Origin: a candidate division KSB1 bacterium
GTDB lineage: Bacteria > Zhuqueibacterota > Zhuqueibacteria > JANLFK01 > Oleimicrobiaceae
Length of the DNA stretch: 64,000 nucleotides
Direction: 5' to 3'
NCBI GenBank assembly: GCA_024655945.1
Contig: JANLFK010000005.1
Coordinates: 317 to 64,316 of the forward strand
Positions within the stretch are counted from its first letter, which is position 1. Every line of letters starts with the position of its first letter. Below are positions 8,665 to 16,524 of this stretch, piece by piece. The notes beneath the pieces were generated by a model, which was not told the origin of the DNA, searched no databases, and saw only the letters and a list, made by a program, of their open reading frames with translations. Both the position numbers and the translations under genes were made by a program.

Positions 8665-10803
8665 GTGCGAAGCCTCGTCCTCATCCTCCTGTTGGTGGTT
8701 TTGCAGGCCGTGTCTGCGTGGACAGTGGCCACTGCGCAAGAATGGTTCTCGGAGGACTTTTCCGCCCCAACGCTAAGTACCGCGTGGCCAATATCCACCT
8801 GGTCGGGCACGCCGTGGTCGTACCACGTCCCCTCGCGCTTTTCCCTTTCCGCACATCCCGGACATCTCAGGTTCTTGCTCGGCGCCATGGTGTTGGACCG
8901 TCCCCAGCCTTCCTTCAGTGGCTATTGGCACTATCCCTCACTTGAGCTCAGGCGAAGAATCACGGGCAGCCGCTGGGTGTGCCTTCTCAAGGTCACCTAC
9001 TTCCTGCCGCTGGCCAACATGCGCGAGTTCTACACTGACATCTGCTTTGGCAACCCAGAGGAGCCGGCCGGCCTTTTGCGCTTAGCCCGGTGCAGGGACA
9101 TTGAACCGCGTTTCGACCGGCACATCGCGACAGTGAGAAGTGGCGACCGTGCCGCCCAGGCCTCCATGCTCCACCCGGATGACCAATGGGGCAGCGCGCT
9201 CTTCACCTACTACTACCGCATCGTACGAGAAGGCCAGACACTCACCGTGCAATGGAGCGCGGACGGCCATGCGTACACGACCGCCCTCGTTTTCAACATG
9301 GGGCTGCAGATGAGCAGGAGCGAGCAGTGGCTGGCCATCCGCGGCACCCCATGGTTCACGCCCTCCGACTCGTTCGCCGACTACATCATCCTTGCGCCCC
9401 CGGGTGGAGCAGCAGAATCGGTCAATTCCTTGCTCGAGCACGCCTGTGCCGAGGCAGCTATCAAGACCGGCCAGTCTGTCCCGGCATCCGGTCACGCGCG
9501 GCTTGCGCGCTTGGCGCGCCTGGTGCAGGAAACCGAGCAGGTGACCCGCCACCTGCTGGAGGAGGAGTTCAAGGCAAGCTTTGTAACCAGCAGGGTGTGG
9601 GTCTACGAGGAGGTGGTTTCCACCCTTTTCGAGTTGCACCAACGCCAGCCTGGACATGGGTACCAGCGAGAGGCCTTTCGCTACGCCGCGAGGGCAAAGG
9701 CCCGCGCCTTTCTCCTGCTCCTTGCCGAAGGGCACGTGCGCGTGCGCGAGGGATCTTCACCCGTGCTCCTGGCGCGCGAGCAGGAGCTGATGGAGCAGGT
9801 GGCCTCGGTAGAGGCGCGGCTGGCCCGCTCCACCGTCACGGAGGCAGACAAGAGACAGCTGGCGCGGGACCTCTCGTCTGCCATCACCGCGCTCGGAAAG
9901 CTGCGCACTGAGATCATGCAGGAGAACGCGCGTTACGCGCAGCTCTCTTACCCCGAGCCGTTGCCCACAGATAGCATCCAGAATGACTTGCGTGATGGGC
10001 AGATCGTGGTGCTGCACCCCGGTCGCACCCTGGGCGCCATCGAGTTCAATAAGGTGCTCTGCGACCAGGGCTGCAAGGCGGAGGTCACTGTCGCGGAAGC
10101 CGGCACATTCATCTACGCCAGCCGCTCCGACGGCCCGGCCCAGGCGCGCGTCTTCCGCATCAAGGATGCGGTGCCGTTGGCTGCGCTGCCGGCCACGCGC
10201 ACGGCGCAAGTCCTGGCAGCCCTGGCGCCGGTTTACCCGCAGTTCATTGACGGGATCAATGTGCTGCGCACCGGGCTCGACAATATGGGGGCCATCTTCC
10301 ACCCGGCCCTGACGTTGCTCAACGCCGGGCGCATCGAGTCCACACACGGCGACTATGAGTTCTATATCGAGGGGGTGACACCGTCGGTGGCGCGGGTGCT
10401 GGAGGCGTTGGACCGGGAACGGGTGACTGTAGCGGCGTCGCTGGGCATCCGCGCACAGACCGCCCAAGAGTGGCTCAAGATGGCCTACGACGCCGAAGGT
10501 GAAGACCTCAACGAGGCGATCCACAACCAACCGGGCTACTACGGCATTAAGGCGCCCAGTACGCTGAACCATCGTTACATCTTCGAGGACATTCCGATGA
10601 GCCTGGTGCCGATCGCGGCGCTGGGCCAACACTATGGCGTCTCGGTGCGTGGGATGGATGCGATCATCCGCCTGGCGTGCATCATCCACCGCACCGACTA
10701 CTGGCGCCGCGGCCGCACGCTGGAAAAGCTGGGGATCAACCGGCTCAGCGTGACTGAATTGACGCAGTTCGTCGAGGACGGCCTGCGCTGTTGGGAGGAG
10801 TAA
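8665..10803 (+). CDS. Chimeric frame: N-terminal part of a CHAT-type protein fused to a headless opine dehydrogenase
   Basis: Residues 1-~441: signal peptide, a concanavalin/LamG-like beta domain (~27-255), then helices ending in the conserved lead-in to a CHAT caspase-like domain (ARAFLLLLAEG; then YPEPL-TDSIQ-D). At ~9985-10000 the protein switches without a stop to the middle of an NAD(P)-dependent octopine/nopaline dehydrogenase: IVVLHPGRT, LPATRT, YPQF, then the C-terminal domain with DMGxIxHP-like text and HRYIFEDIP. The CHAT catalytic domain and the first ~90 residues of the dehydrogenase (NAD-binding GxGxxA) are both missing. The dehydrogenase part belongs with the next gene, which starts three bases after its stop. 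Either a real replacement fused the two, or the assembly joined two genomes here. No function is expected for the fusion. Start is GTG. Confidence 0.7.
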   Translation: MRSLVLILLLVVLQAVSAWTVATAQEWFSEDFSAPTLSTAWPISTWSGTPWSYHVPSRFSLSAHPGHLRFLLGAMVLDRPQPSFSGYWHYPSLELRRRITGSRWVCLLKVTYFLPLANMREFYTDICFGNPEEPAGLLRLARCRDIEPRFDRHIATVRSGDRAAQASMLHPDDQWGSALFTYYYRIVREGQTLTVQWSADGHAYTTALVFNMGLQMSRSEQWLAIRGTPWFTPSDSFADYIILAPPGGAAESVNSLLEHACAEAAIKTGQSVPASGHARLARLARLVQETEQVTRHLLEEEFKASFVTSRVWVYEEVVSTLFELHQRQPGHGYQREAFRYAARAKARAFLLLLAEGHVRVREGSSPVLLAREQELMEQVASVEARLARSTVTEADKRQLARDLSSAITALGKLRTEIMQENARYAQLSYPEPLPTDSIQNDLRDGQIVVLHPGRTLGAIEFNKVLCDQGCKAEVTVAEAGTFIYASRSDGPAQARVFRIKDAVPLAALPATRTAQVLAALAPVYPQFIDGINVLRTGLDNMGAIFHPALTLLNAGRIESTHGDYEFYIEGVTPSVARVLEALDRERVTVAASLGIRAQTAQEWLKMAYDAEGEDLNEAIHNQPGYYGIKAPSTLNHRYIFEDIPMSLVPIAALGQHYGVSVRGMDAIIRLACIIHRTDYWRRGRTLEKLGINRLSVTELTQFVEDGLRCWEE

Positions 10804-10806
10804 ATT

Positions 10807-12147
10807 ATGTCTGGTATTGCGGGCATCGAGCGCACGGGCGCGCGAGCAGAAGTAGAGGAAATGTTGAGCCGGATCGGTCATCGCGGGCCGGCTGGCCGAG
10901 AGATCATTGAAACGGGAACGGCGACCCTGGGCCTGGTGTTTTCTGAAGGCGAGACCGAGGTAGGCGAAGACCTGCGCAAGCGGAACATCCTGCGGGATGG
11001 TGAGGGCTACAGCCGGCTGGCTGAGGCGCGCAGCGCCGGCGACCGGTTGACGTTGACACGCGATGCACTAGGCGTCGCGCCACTTTACTACGGTCGGAAG
11101 GCCGATGGTGCGTTGTGCTTCGCCTCAGAAGTTAAGGCGCTTCTGCCGCTCACCGGCCATATCCAGGAGTTCCTGCCGGGCAGCTTTTACGATGGCGTGC
11201 AGACTCAGACGTACTTTCGGTTGACGCAGCAGCCACCTCTCCTGATATCGCCCTCGCGCATGGCCCAGGATCTACGCGGCCACCTGGCCGCGGCCGTGGA
11301 ACGCCACATCGGCAACGGTGAGGTCGGCGCCTGGCTTTCGGGAGGTCTGGATTCCAGCGCCATGGCCGCCCTGGCCCGCCCGCATGTGGATCGACTGCAC
11401 ACCTTCGCCGCTGGATTGGCTGGCGCACCCGATCTAGCGTACGCGGCCGAGGTGGCTGCATTCATCGACGCGGATCACCATGAGGTCGTGATCACGTTGG
11501 ACCAGATGCTGGCCGCCTTGCCTGCGGTCATCTACCATCTGGAGTCTTTTGACGCGCTGCTGGTGCGTTCGAGCATCACGAACTACCTCGTAGCGAAAGC
11601 CGCCTCCGACTACGTGCCCGCCGTCTTCTCCGGCGAGGGGGGTGATGAGCTGTTTGCAGGTTATGCGTATCTCAAGGCACTCGATCCCGCCAAGCTCCCC
11701 GCCGAGCTGATCGACATCATCGGGCGCCTGCACAACACGGCGCTGCAGCGGGTGGACCGCTCCGCGTCGGCGCACGGTACGGTCGCGCATGTCGCCTTCC
11801 TCAACCCCGACGTGGTGGCGTACGCGTTGCAGATTCCGGCCGAGTTCAAGCTGCGGGATGGTGTGGAAAAATGGATCCTCCGCCGAGCGTTGGACGGTGC
11901 TCTACCCGAACGGGTGCTAAACCGCACCAAGTTCTGGGAGGGCGCCGGCGTAGGTGAGCTGCTGGCCGAGTACGCCGAGGGACGGGTCAGTGACGCTGAC
12001 TTTCGTGCCCAGCGCGCCCTGGCCAACGGGTGGACGCTGAATACAAAAGAGGAGTTGCTGTACTATCGCATTTTCCGCGAGCATTTCGGTGAGTTGGAGG
12101 ACCTGGCCTGGATGGGCCGCACCAAAGGCGCGCCCCTGGATACATGA
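10807..12147 (+). CDS. Asparagine-synthetase-like amidotransferase/ATP-pyrophosphatase protein
   Basis: The C-terminal part has the ATP-pyrophosphatase loop SGGLDSS (about residue 178) and the later FSGEGGDELFAGY motif of the AsnB family. The N-terminal Ntn-like domain begins MSGIAG instead of MCGIAG: the catalytic N-terminal cysteine is replaced by serine. That domain is also short (~135 residues), so glutamine hydrolysis is doubtful. It may use free ammonia or another amine, like beta-lactam synthetase-type relatives. It starts three bases after the opine dehydrogenase stop, so the two likely shared an operon and perhaps a pathway making an opine-derived amide. That pathway is inference. 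It lies within the foreign segment. Confidence 0.75.
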   Translation: MSGIAGIERTGARAEVEEMLSRIGHRGPAGREIIETGTATLGLVFSEGETEVGEDLRKRNILRDGEGYSRLAEARSAGDRLTLTRDALGVAPLYYGRKADGALCFASEVKALLPLTGHIQEFLPGSFYDGVQTQTYFRLTQQPPLLISPSRMAQDLRGHLAAAVERHIGNGEVGAWLSGGLDSSAMAALARPHVDRLHTFAAGLAGAPDLAYAAEVAAFIDADHHEVVITLDQMLAALPAVIYHLESFDALLVRSSITNYLVAKAASDYVPAVFSGEGGDELFAGYAYLKALDPAKLPAELIDIIGRLHNTALQRVDRSASAHGTVAHVAFLNPDVVAYALQIPAEFKLRDGVEKWILRRALDGALPERVLNRTKFWEGAGVGELLAEYAEGRVSDADFRAQRALANGWTLNTKEELLYYRIFREHFGELEDLAWMGRTKGAPLDT

Positions 12148-12467
12148 AGGTTGGCCCGAATCCCATTCGTGAAACGCCGGACGGCAACTCCGCTCGGCTC
12201 AACACCTGCAGTGAGTTCGCCTAGCTGCCACAGAGCACATACCCCAGGTGAGGTGCATGCCGCTCTCACAAATAGCTGCCTGCCTTGTGAGCGCCAATCG
12301 AATGCCCGCACCAAGTCAGCCCAACGCGACACGCCAAGCAGCAGTCGCACCGGCAGCCGGTCCACGCTCATCTGGCGCCGCGCCGCGGCATTCATGGGGA
12401 TACGCTACGAGCAGATCATGGATGCAGATGGCGCCGACTTCCGCATGGAACGCATGCTGCCCGACGC
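12148..12467. other. Convergent intergenic region without a recognisable gene
   Basis: 320 bases between two genes that point at each other. Open frames here have no recognisable motif. I see no T-tract terminator and no RNA gene. Confidence 0.5.
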
Positions 12468-13709
12468 CTATGCGGCCTTGAGGTACTCGCGGATTAACAG
12501 CGCGGCCGTCGCGCCCTCGCCTGTGGCGGCAGCGACCTGCTTGGTGCTGCCCGCGCGCACGTCACCCGCGGCGAAGATGCCCGGGAGACTGGTCTCCAGC
12601 AAGCCAGGCTCGCGTTTCTCGAAGCCGCGCGGACGAGCGCCGTCGTGCACCAGGTCGTGCCCGGTAACGAGGAAGCCCGAGCGGTCGCGCCGGAGCTGCT
12701 CGGGGTTCAGGAACCCGGTGTTGGGGGTCAAGCCGATGAAGACGAAGACGCCTGCGGGGTGGATGACCTCGGTGCTGGCGGCCTGGCTGTCTCGGATCGT
12801 GACCGCCTTGAGCTTGCCGCCCGCACCGTCGAAGCGCACGACCTCGGTGTTGAAGCGCACCTCGATCTTGGGATGACGCAACACTTTTTCCTGGATGACT
12901 TGGCTGGCCTTCAAGCGGTCGCCGCGGACAAGCAGCGTCACTTTCTCGCTCAGGCTGGCCAGGAAGAGGCTCTCTTCGGCGGCGCTGTTGCCGCCGCCGA
13001 GAACCGCGACCGGCAGACCCTTGTAGAACGGGCCGTCGCACGTGGCGCAGAAGTGGATGCCGGCGCCGATGAAGTCGTTTTCGCCCGGTGCGCCCAGGCG
13101 GCGATAGCGGCTGCCGGTGGCCAACAAGAGCGCGCGAGCGCTGTACTCGCTGCCGTCGGCTGTGGCCACACAGTGATAGTTGTCGTGGCTGTGCACATCA
13201 ACCACGTCCTGCGCCTGCAGCATCTCGACGCCGAAGCGAGCGGCCTGCTGGCGCAACTGATCGGCGAACTTCGCGCCTTCGATGCCCTCGACGACACCGG
13301 GCATGTTGTCCAGGCGCTCGGTGGCGGCGGCCTGGCCGCCCAGCGCAGCGCGTTCGATCACCAACGCGGCGATGCCCTCGCGGGCCGCGTAAAGCGCCGC
13401 GGTCAGCCCGGCCGGCCCACCGCCGACCACGATCAGATCGTAGTGGCTGCGCTCGGCGGTCAGCTTCAAGCCCAGTTTGGCAGCCAACGCGGCATTGGAG
13501 GGTTCTACCAGGAGCGTGCCATCGGCGAACTCGATGGTCGGGATGATGCGTTTGCCGGCGTGTTTCGCCAGCACGTAGGCCTCGCCCGCTTTGTCCTGCT
13601 CGATATCCACCCAGCGGTAGGGGATTTGATGCTCGCCCAGGAACTGCTTGCTGCGGCGGCAGTCGGGACACCAGTACGCGCCGTAGATGGTGATGCCGGG
13701 TTGAATCAT
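12468..13709 (-). CDS. Glutaredoxin-thioredoxin reductase fusion
   Basis: Residues ~1-80 form a glutaredoxin-like domain with active site WCPDC (near residue 14) and the cis-proline IIPTI. Residues ~88-413 are a thioredoxin-reductase-like flavoprotein: FAD loop VGGGPAG, the redox pair CATC (about residue 225), NADP-binding GGGNSAAE and the C-terminal GDVR. The family passes electrons from NADPH through FAD and CATC to a thiol partner; here the partner is fused at the N-terminus. The start overlaps the DUF427 stop by four bases (ATGA), so the two are translationally coupled. It is part of the foreign segment. Confidence 0.88.
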   Translation of the reverse strand: MIQPGITIYGAYWCPDCRRSKQFLGEHQIPYRWVDIEQDKAGEAYVLAKHAGKRIIPTIEFADGTLLVEPSNAALAAKLGLKLTAERSHYDLIVVGGGPAGLTAALYAAREGIAALVIERAALGGQAAATERLDNMPGVVEGIEGAKFADQLRQQAARFGVEMLQAQDVVDVHSHDNYHCVATADGSEYSARALLLATGSRYRRLGAPGENDFIGAGIHFCATCDGPFYKGLPVAVLGGGNSAAEESLFLASLSEKVTLLVRGDRLKASQVIQEKVLRHPKIEVRFNTEVVRFDGAGGKLKAVTIRDSQAASTEVIHPAGVFVFIGLTPNTGFLNPEQLRRDRSGFLVTGHDLVHDGARPRGFEKREPGLLETSLPGIFAAGDVRAGSTKQVAAATGEGATAALLIREYLKAA

Positions 13710-13987
13710 TGCTCCACCTTCACACCGCGCCAGAACGCGACGTAGTTCTCGATCTGCCGGGCGGCGTCCTTCGGTTGGAGATAGTACCAGGCTGCACCGG
13801 CATTGATTTTGCCGTCAACGACCACATCGTAATAACTGGCTATGCCCTTCCAGGGGCAGGTAGTGTGTGTGGCGTTATCGGCGAAGTGTTCGCGCCGGAT
13901 AGCATCCGGTGGGAAGTAGTGATTGCCTTCGATCACAATGGTCTGATCGCTCTCGGCCAGGATGACCCCGTTCCAGGTGGCTTTCAT
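13706..13987 (-). CDS. DUF427 family protein
   Basis: 93 residues with the DUF427 pattern: MKATWNG, YFPPDAIRREHF, THTTCPWKGIASYY, WYY, PK-AA. Function is unknown in the family. The ATG at 13987 is chosen because GGGAG lies upstream and the domain starts there. It is coupled to the downstream glutaredoxin-thioredoxin reductase, which hints at a role with redox-active or oxidised small molecules; that is weak inference. Confidence 0.85.
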   Translation of the reverse strand: MKATWNGVILAESDQTIVIEGNHYFPPDAIRREHFADNATHTTCPWKGIASYYDVVVDGKINAGAAWYYLQPKDAARQIENYVAFWRGVKVEQ

Positions 13988-14104
13988 GCTGTGACTCCCT
14001 CTCTCTATGACGAGCACCTTGCATTTGACGAAAAACGGGCACGCACGGCGCTCGGTTGAGCAGCCAGCGCGCCCGCAGCTTCACTCCTCGTTGCCGCGCC
14101 GCCC

Positions 14105-14629
14105 TTACGCTTGCTGGACGAATTCGGCCTCGATGTGGACGTTGATCTCTTTGCTCACCAGCCAGCCGCCGGTCTCCAAGGCCACATTCCAGGTCAGGCC
14201 CCAATCTTCGCGATTAATCTTGGCGTTAGCTTCAAAACCCAGCGCCGTGGCGCCCCACGGGGACTTGGATGTGCCCAGGTATTCCACGTCAAGCACCACC
14301 GGCTTGGTCACGCCGCGGATGGTCAGTTCACCATGAAGCTTGGCCGTCGCTTCACCGGTGCGTTCGACACGGGTGCTCTTGAAGACCAGTTCAGGGAACT
14401 CGGCCGCGTTAAGGAAGTCGGGGGACTTCAGATGGGCGTCGCGCTGGGCGTCACGCGTGTCGATGCTGCTGGCGTCTATTCGTGCTTCAACGGTGGTGTT
14501 CTCCGGCTGGTCCTGGTCCAGATTGAACTCAACTGTGAACTTCTGAAATTCGCCTCGCGCTTTCGATAACATCATGTGGCGCGCCACAAACTGAACGGAA
14601 CTGTGGGAAAGATCGAGTTGCCAAGTCAT
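14105..14629 (-). CDS. YceI-like family protein
   Basis: 174 residues beginning WQLDLSHSSVQF and containing the YceI lipocalin-like pattern (ARIDASSIDTRDAQRDAHLKSPDF, FKSTRV, GELTIRGVTKPV). YceI proteins bind isoprenoid-like lipids in a long beta-barrel. There is no signal peptide, so this one is probably cytoplasmic, as in many actinobacterial and Chloroflexi homologues. It is on the same strand as DUF427 and Grx-TrxR, 117 bases upstream of DUF427. Confidence 0.88.
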   Translation of the reverse strand: MTWQLDLSHSSVQFVARHMMLSKARGEFQKFTVEFNLDQDQPENTTVEARIDASSIDTRDAQRDAHLKSPDFLNAAEFPELVFKSTRVERTGEATAKLHGELTIRGVTKPVVLDVEYLGTSKSPWGATALGFEANAKINREDWGLTWNVALETGGWLVSKEINVHIEAEFVQQA

Positions 14630-14730
14630 TGTATTTCTCCTCGCGTCTGCTGCTTCGATTGTATAGCCAGAGGATACCCGCTGGCCTCACCCCTTCTGAC
14701 GTCAGGTGTGCGGCGGATCTTACCCCGCGA

Positions 14731-15027
14731 CTACGCGCTCTCCACTTCGGCTTTCAGGGCAGCCAGAAGCGCCTCAAACTCCTCTCGACATTCGGCACAG
14801 CGGTCCAGGTGGTCCTGGACCAGCGGCATGGCATCGGAGGCGTTCTTGCCTGCCAGGTGCAGGTCGGCGAAGCGGTCGAGCTGCTCGTAGCATGCATCGC
14901 ACCCGATCTCATCCGGACGCGTGGCGGCGACCATGCTCACCATCTGGGCAAGCTGGTCCGGTTGCAGTGGGGTCATGTGGGCCTTTTGCTTGCCCCCCGT
15001 AATTCTGGCCCAAAGTCGTCGCATCAT
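14731..15027 (-). CDS. Zinc-finger anti-sigma factor
   Basis: 98 residues with a CDACYEQLDRF segment and H-L-D-R-C-A-E-C, the zf-HC2/ASD pattern of small soluble anti-sigma factors. It begins 11 bases after the sigma factor stop, the usual sigma/anti-sigma pairing, so it probably binds and inhibits that sigma factor. Confidence 0.75.
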   Translation of the reverse strand: MMRRLWARITGGKQKAHMTPLQPDQLAQMVSMVAATRPDEIGCDACYEQLDRFADLHLAGKNASDAMPLVQDHLDRCAECREEFEALLAALKAEVESA

Positions 15028-15038
15028 ATGTACTTCGC

Positions 15039-15395
15039 TCAGCTCTCAGCAAACATCGCCAGCAGTTCGTCTGGCGACAGTCCCTCACGCATCATCCGAC
15101 CCTGCAACCGTTGGCGCGCGTCGTGTAACAGCTTGTACATGGCATTGCGATTCGTGCCCATGCGCTCCGCGACCTCTTGCAGGGGCATGCCGCCCTGCAT
15201 CACCGCCATCATCGCCTGCCGTTGTTTGTCGGTCAGTTCCTCGGCAATCATGCGCTGGATTTTCTCCATCATCATCGTCCGGACTGCGATCTGTCCGGGG
15301 TCCGGAGACTTGTCGGTCAGCGCATCCGGCGTGAAGTCGGACTCTTCGTGCTCGGCCATCAAGTCTTGCAGTGAAACATCGCGCCAGCGGCGGCG
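15039..15395 (-). pseudogene. Sigma-70 family factor, C-terminal fragment
   Basis: The frame encodes region 4 (ELTDKQRQAMMAVMQGGMPLQEVAERMGTNRN is its helix-turn-helix, 15160-15250) and its lead-in ([19 protein letters not shown]). Upstream of about 15395 the frame continues into sequence that is really the opposite strand of a fibre protein, so region 2 is missing. The cut coincides with a gcggcggcggcg stretch and marks the right edge of the foreign segment. As it stands it cannot encode a working sigma factor. Confidence 0.7.
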
Positions 15396-15963
15396 GCGCA
15401 GACGGGTGGATTGGTCAGCGTTGGCGGCGTGAGCAATCCGGGCGGCAACATCAACCTCGTTCCGGGAGCGAACATCGCCATTGCCTCCGATGATGCGGCC
15501 AACACTATCACCATCTCGGCGGCCGCCGCCGCTGGCAACACATTGGAACAGGCCTACAACCAGGGCGGACCAGGGGCAGGGCGAACCATTACCGCCGATG
15601 CTGGAGCCGTGAATATTGCAGGGCCAGACGGGTTGACGGTGAACGGCAACGTCGGAATCGGACTCACCGGCCCGGCCGCCAAGTTGCACGTCGCCGGCGG
15701 AAACGTCTACCTCGAGAACGACCTGAACCTCTGCTGGAGGAATGCGGCTGGCACGTCATACCCGAGAATACTCGAACTGAACGCTTCCGACGGCGTGTTC
15801 GTGGGGAGCAGCGCCGCCACTGGCGGGTTGCAGATACAGAGTGGCGATGACATCAAGTTCGTGAGCGGTGCAAACACCCTCATGCACCTGGAGAAGAGCA
15901 CCGGTTACGTCGGGATCGGCACAACCGTCCCAGCGCAGAAGCTGGACGTCGCCGGCACGGTGC

Positions 15964-16047
15964 AGATGGCCGGCTTCAAGATGCCCACCGGCGCGGCAGC
16001 AGGACGCGTGCTGACCTCTGATGCCTCAGGCGTGGGGACGTGGCAGG
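15964..16047 (+). repeat. 84-base repeat, copy 1
   Basis: Encodes [20 protein letters not shown]. Nearly identical DNA recurs at 16601-16684, including a shared block gcggcagcaggacgcgtgct. Confidence 0.8.
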
Positions 16048-16524
16048 CGGCTCCTGCGACCGGAGACATAACTGCGGTCAATGCCGGGGCAGGACTGGCT
16101 GGAGGCGGTGCCTCAGGGGACGCCACGCTTTCGCTTGCTGATGGAGGTGTGAGTACGGCGAAGATCGCGGACAACGCAGTGACTACAGGTAAGATTGCGG
16201 ATGGCACTATTCAAACCACTGACCTCGCCTTTCCCGTGCCAGACGGGCACTCTCTTGATGCGGCGGATGGCAGTCCGACAGATGCGGTCTATGTGGATAA
16301 TGCTGGCAAAGTGGGCGTCGGTACAAGTACACCTTCAGCTAAGTTGGATGCTGTAGGAAGTGTCCGTGTGCTCCCTGGTACAGGAACCTACTATCCAACA
16401 ACTGGCAAAGGCCTGGAGCTCAATTACTCTGACGCCACCGACATAGGAAGTGTCGCCGGTTATGACCGTGGTACAAGTATGTACAAGACACTCTGGCTAA
16501 GGGGAAATCCAACAATCATCAACT

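Larger units (their letters stand above)
9990..15395. other. Foreign or mis-joined segment (about 5.4 kb)
   Basis: Both edges cut through genes on both sides. On the left a CHAT-type gene loses its 3' part and an opine dehydrogenase its 5' part. On the right a sigma factor (minus strand) and an S74-type fibre gene (plus strand) both lack their N-termini. The contents (opine dehydrogenase, Asn-synthetase-like, Grx-TrxR, DUF427, YceI, zf-HC2, sigma) differ in style from the flanks and recall Chloroflexi or Actinobacteria. The flanking genes are not continuous across the segment, so a simple insertion does not explain it. Confidence 0.65.

Noticed and set aside
10000-12147. Staphylopine-type metallophore locus
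   Set aside because: There is an opine dehydrogenase but no nicotianamine synthase and no metal transporter.
12151-12876. Plus-strand frame opposite the Grx-TrxR gene
   Set aside because: Most of it is antisense to the thioredoxin reductase; the remainder has no motif.
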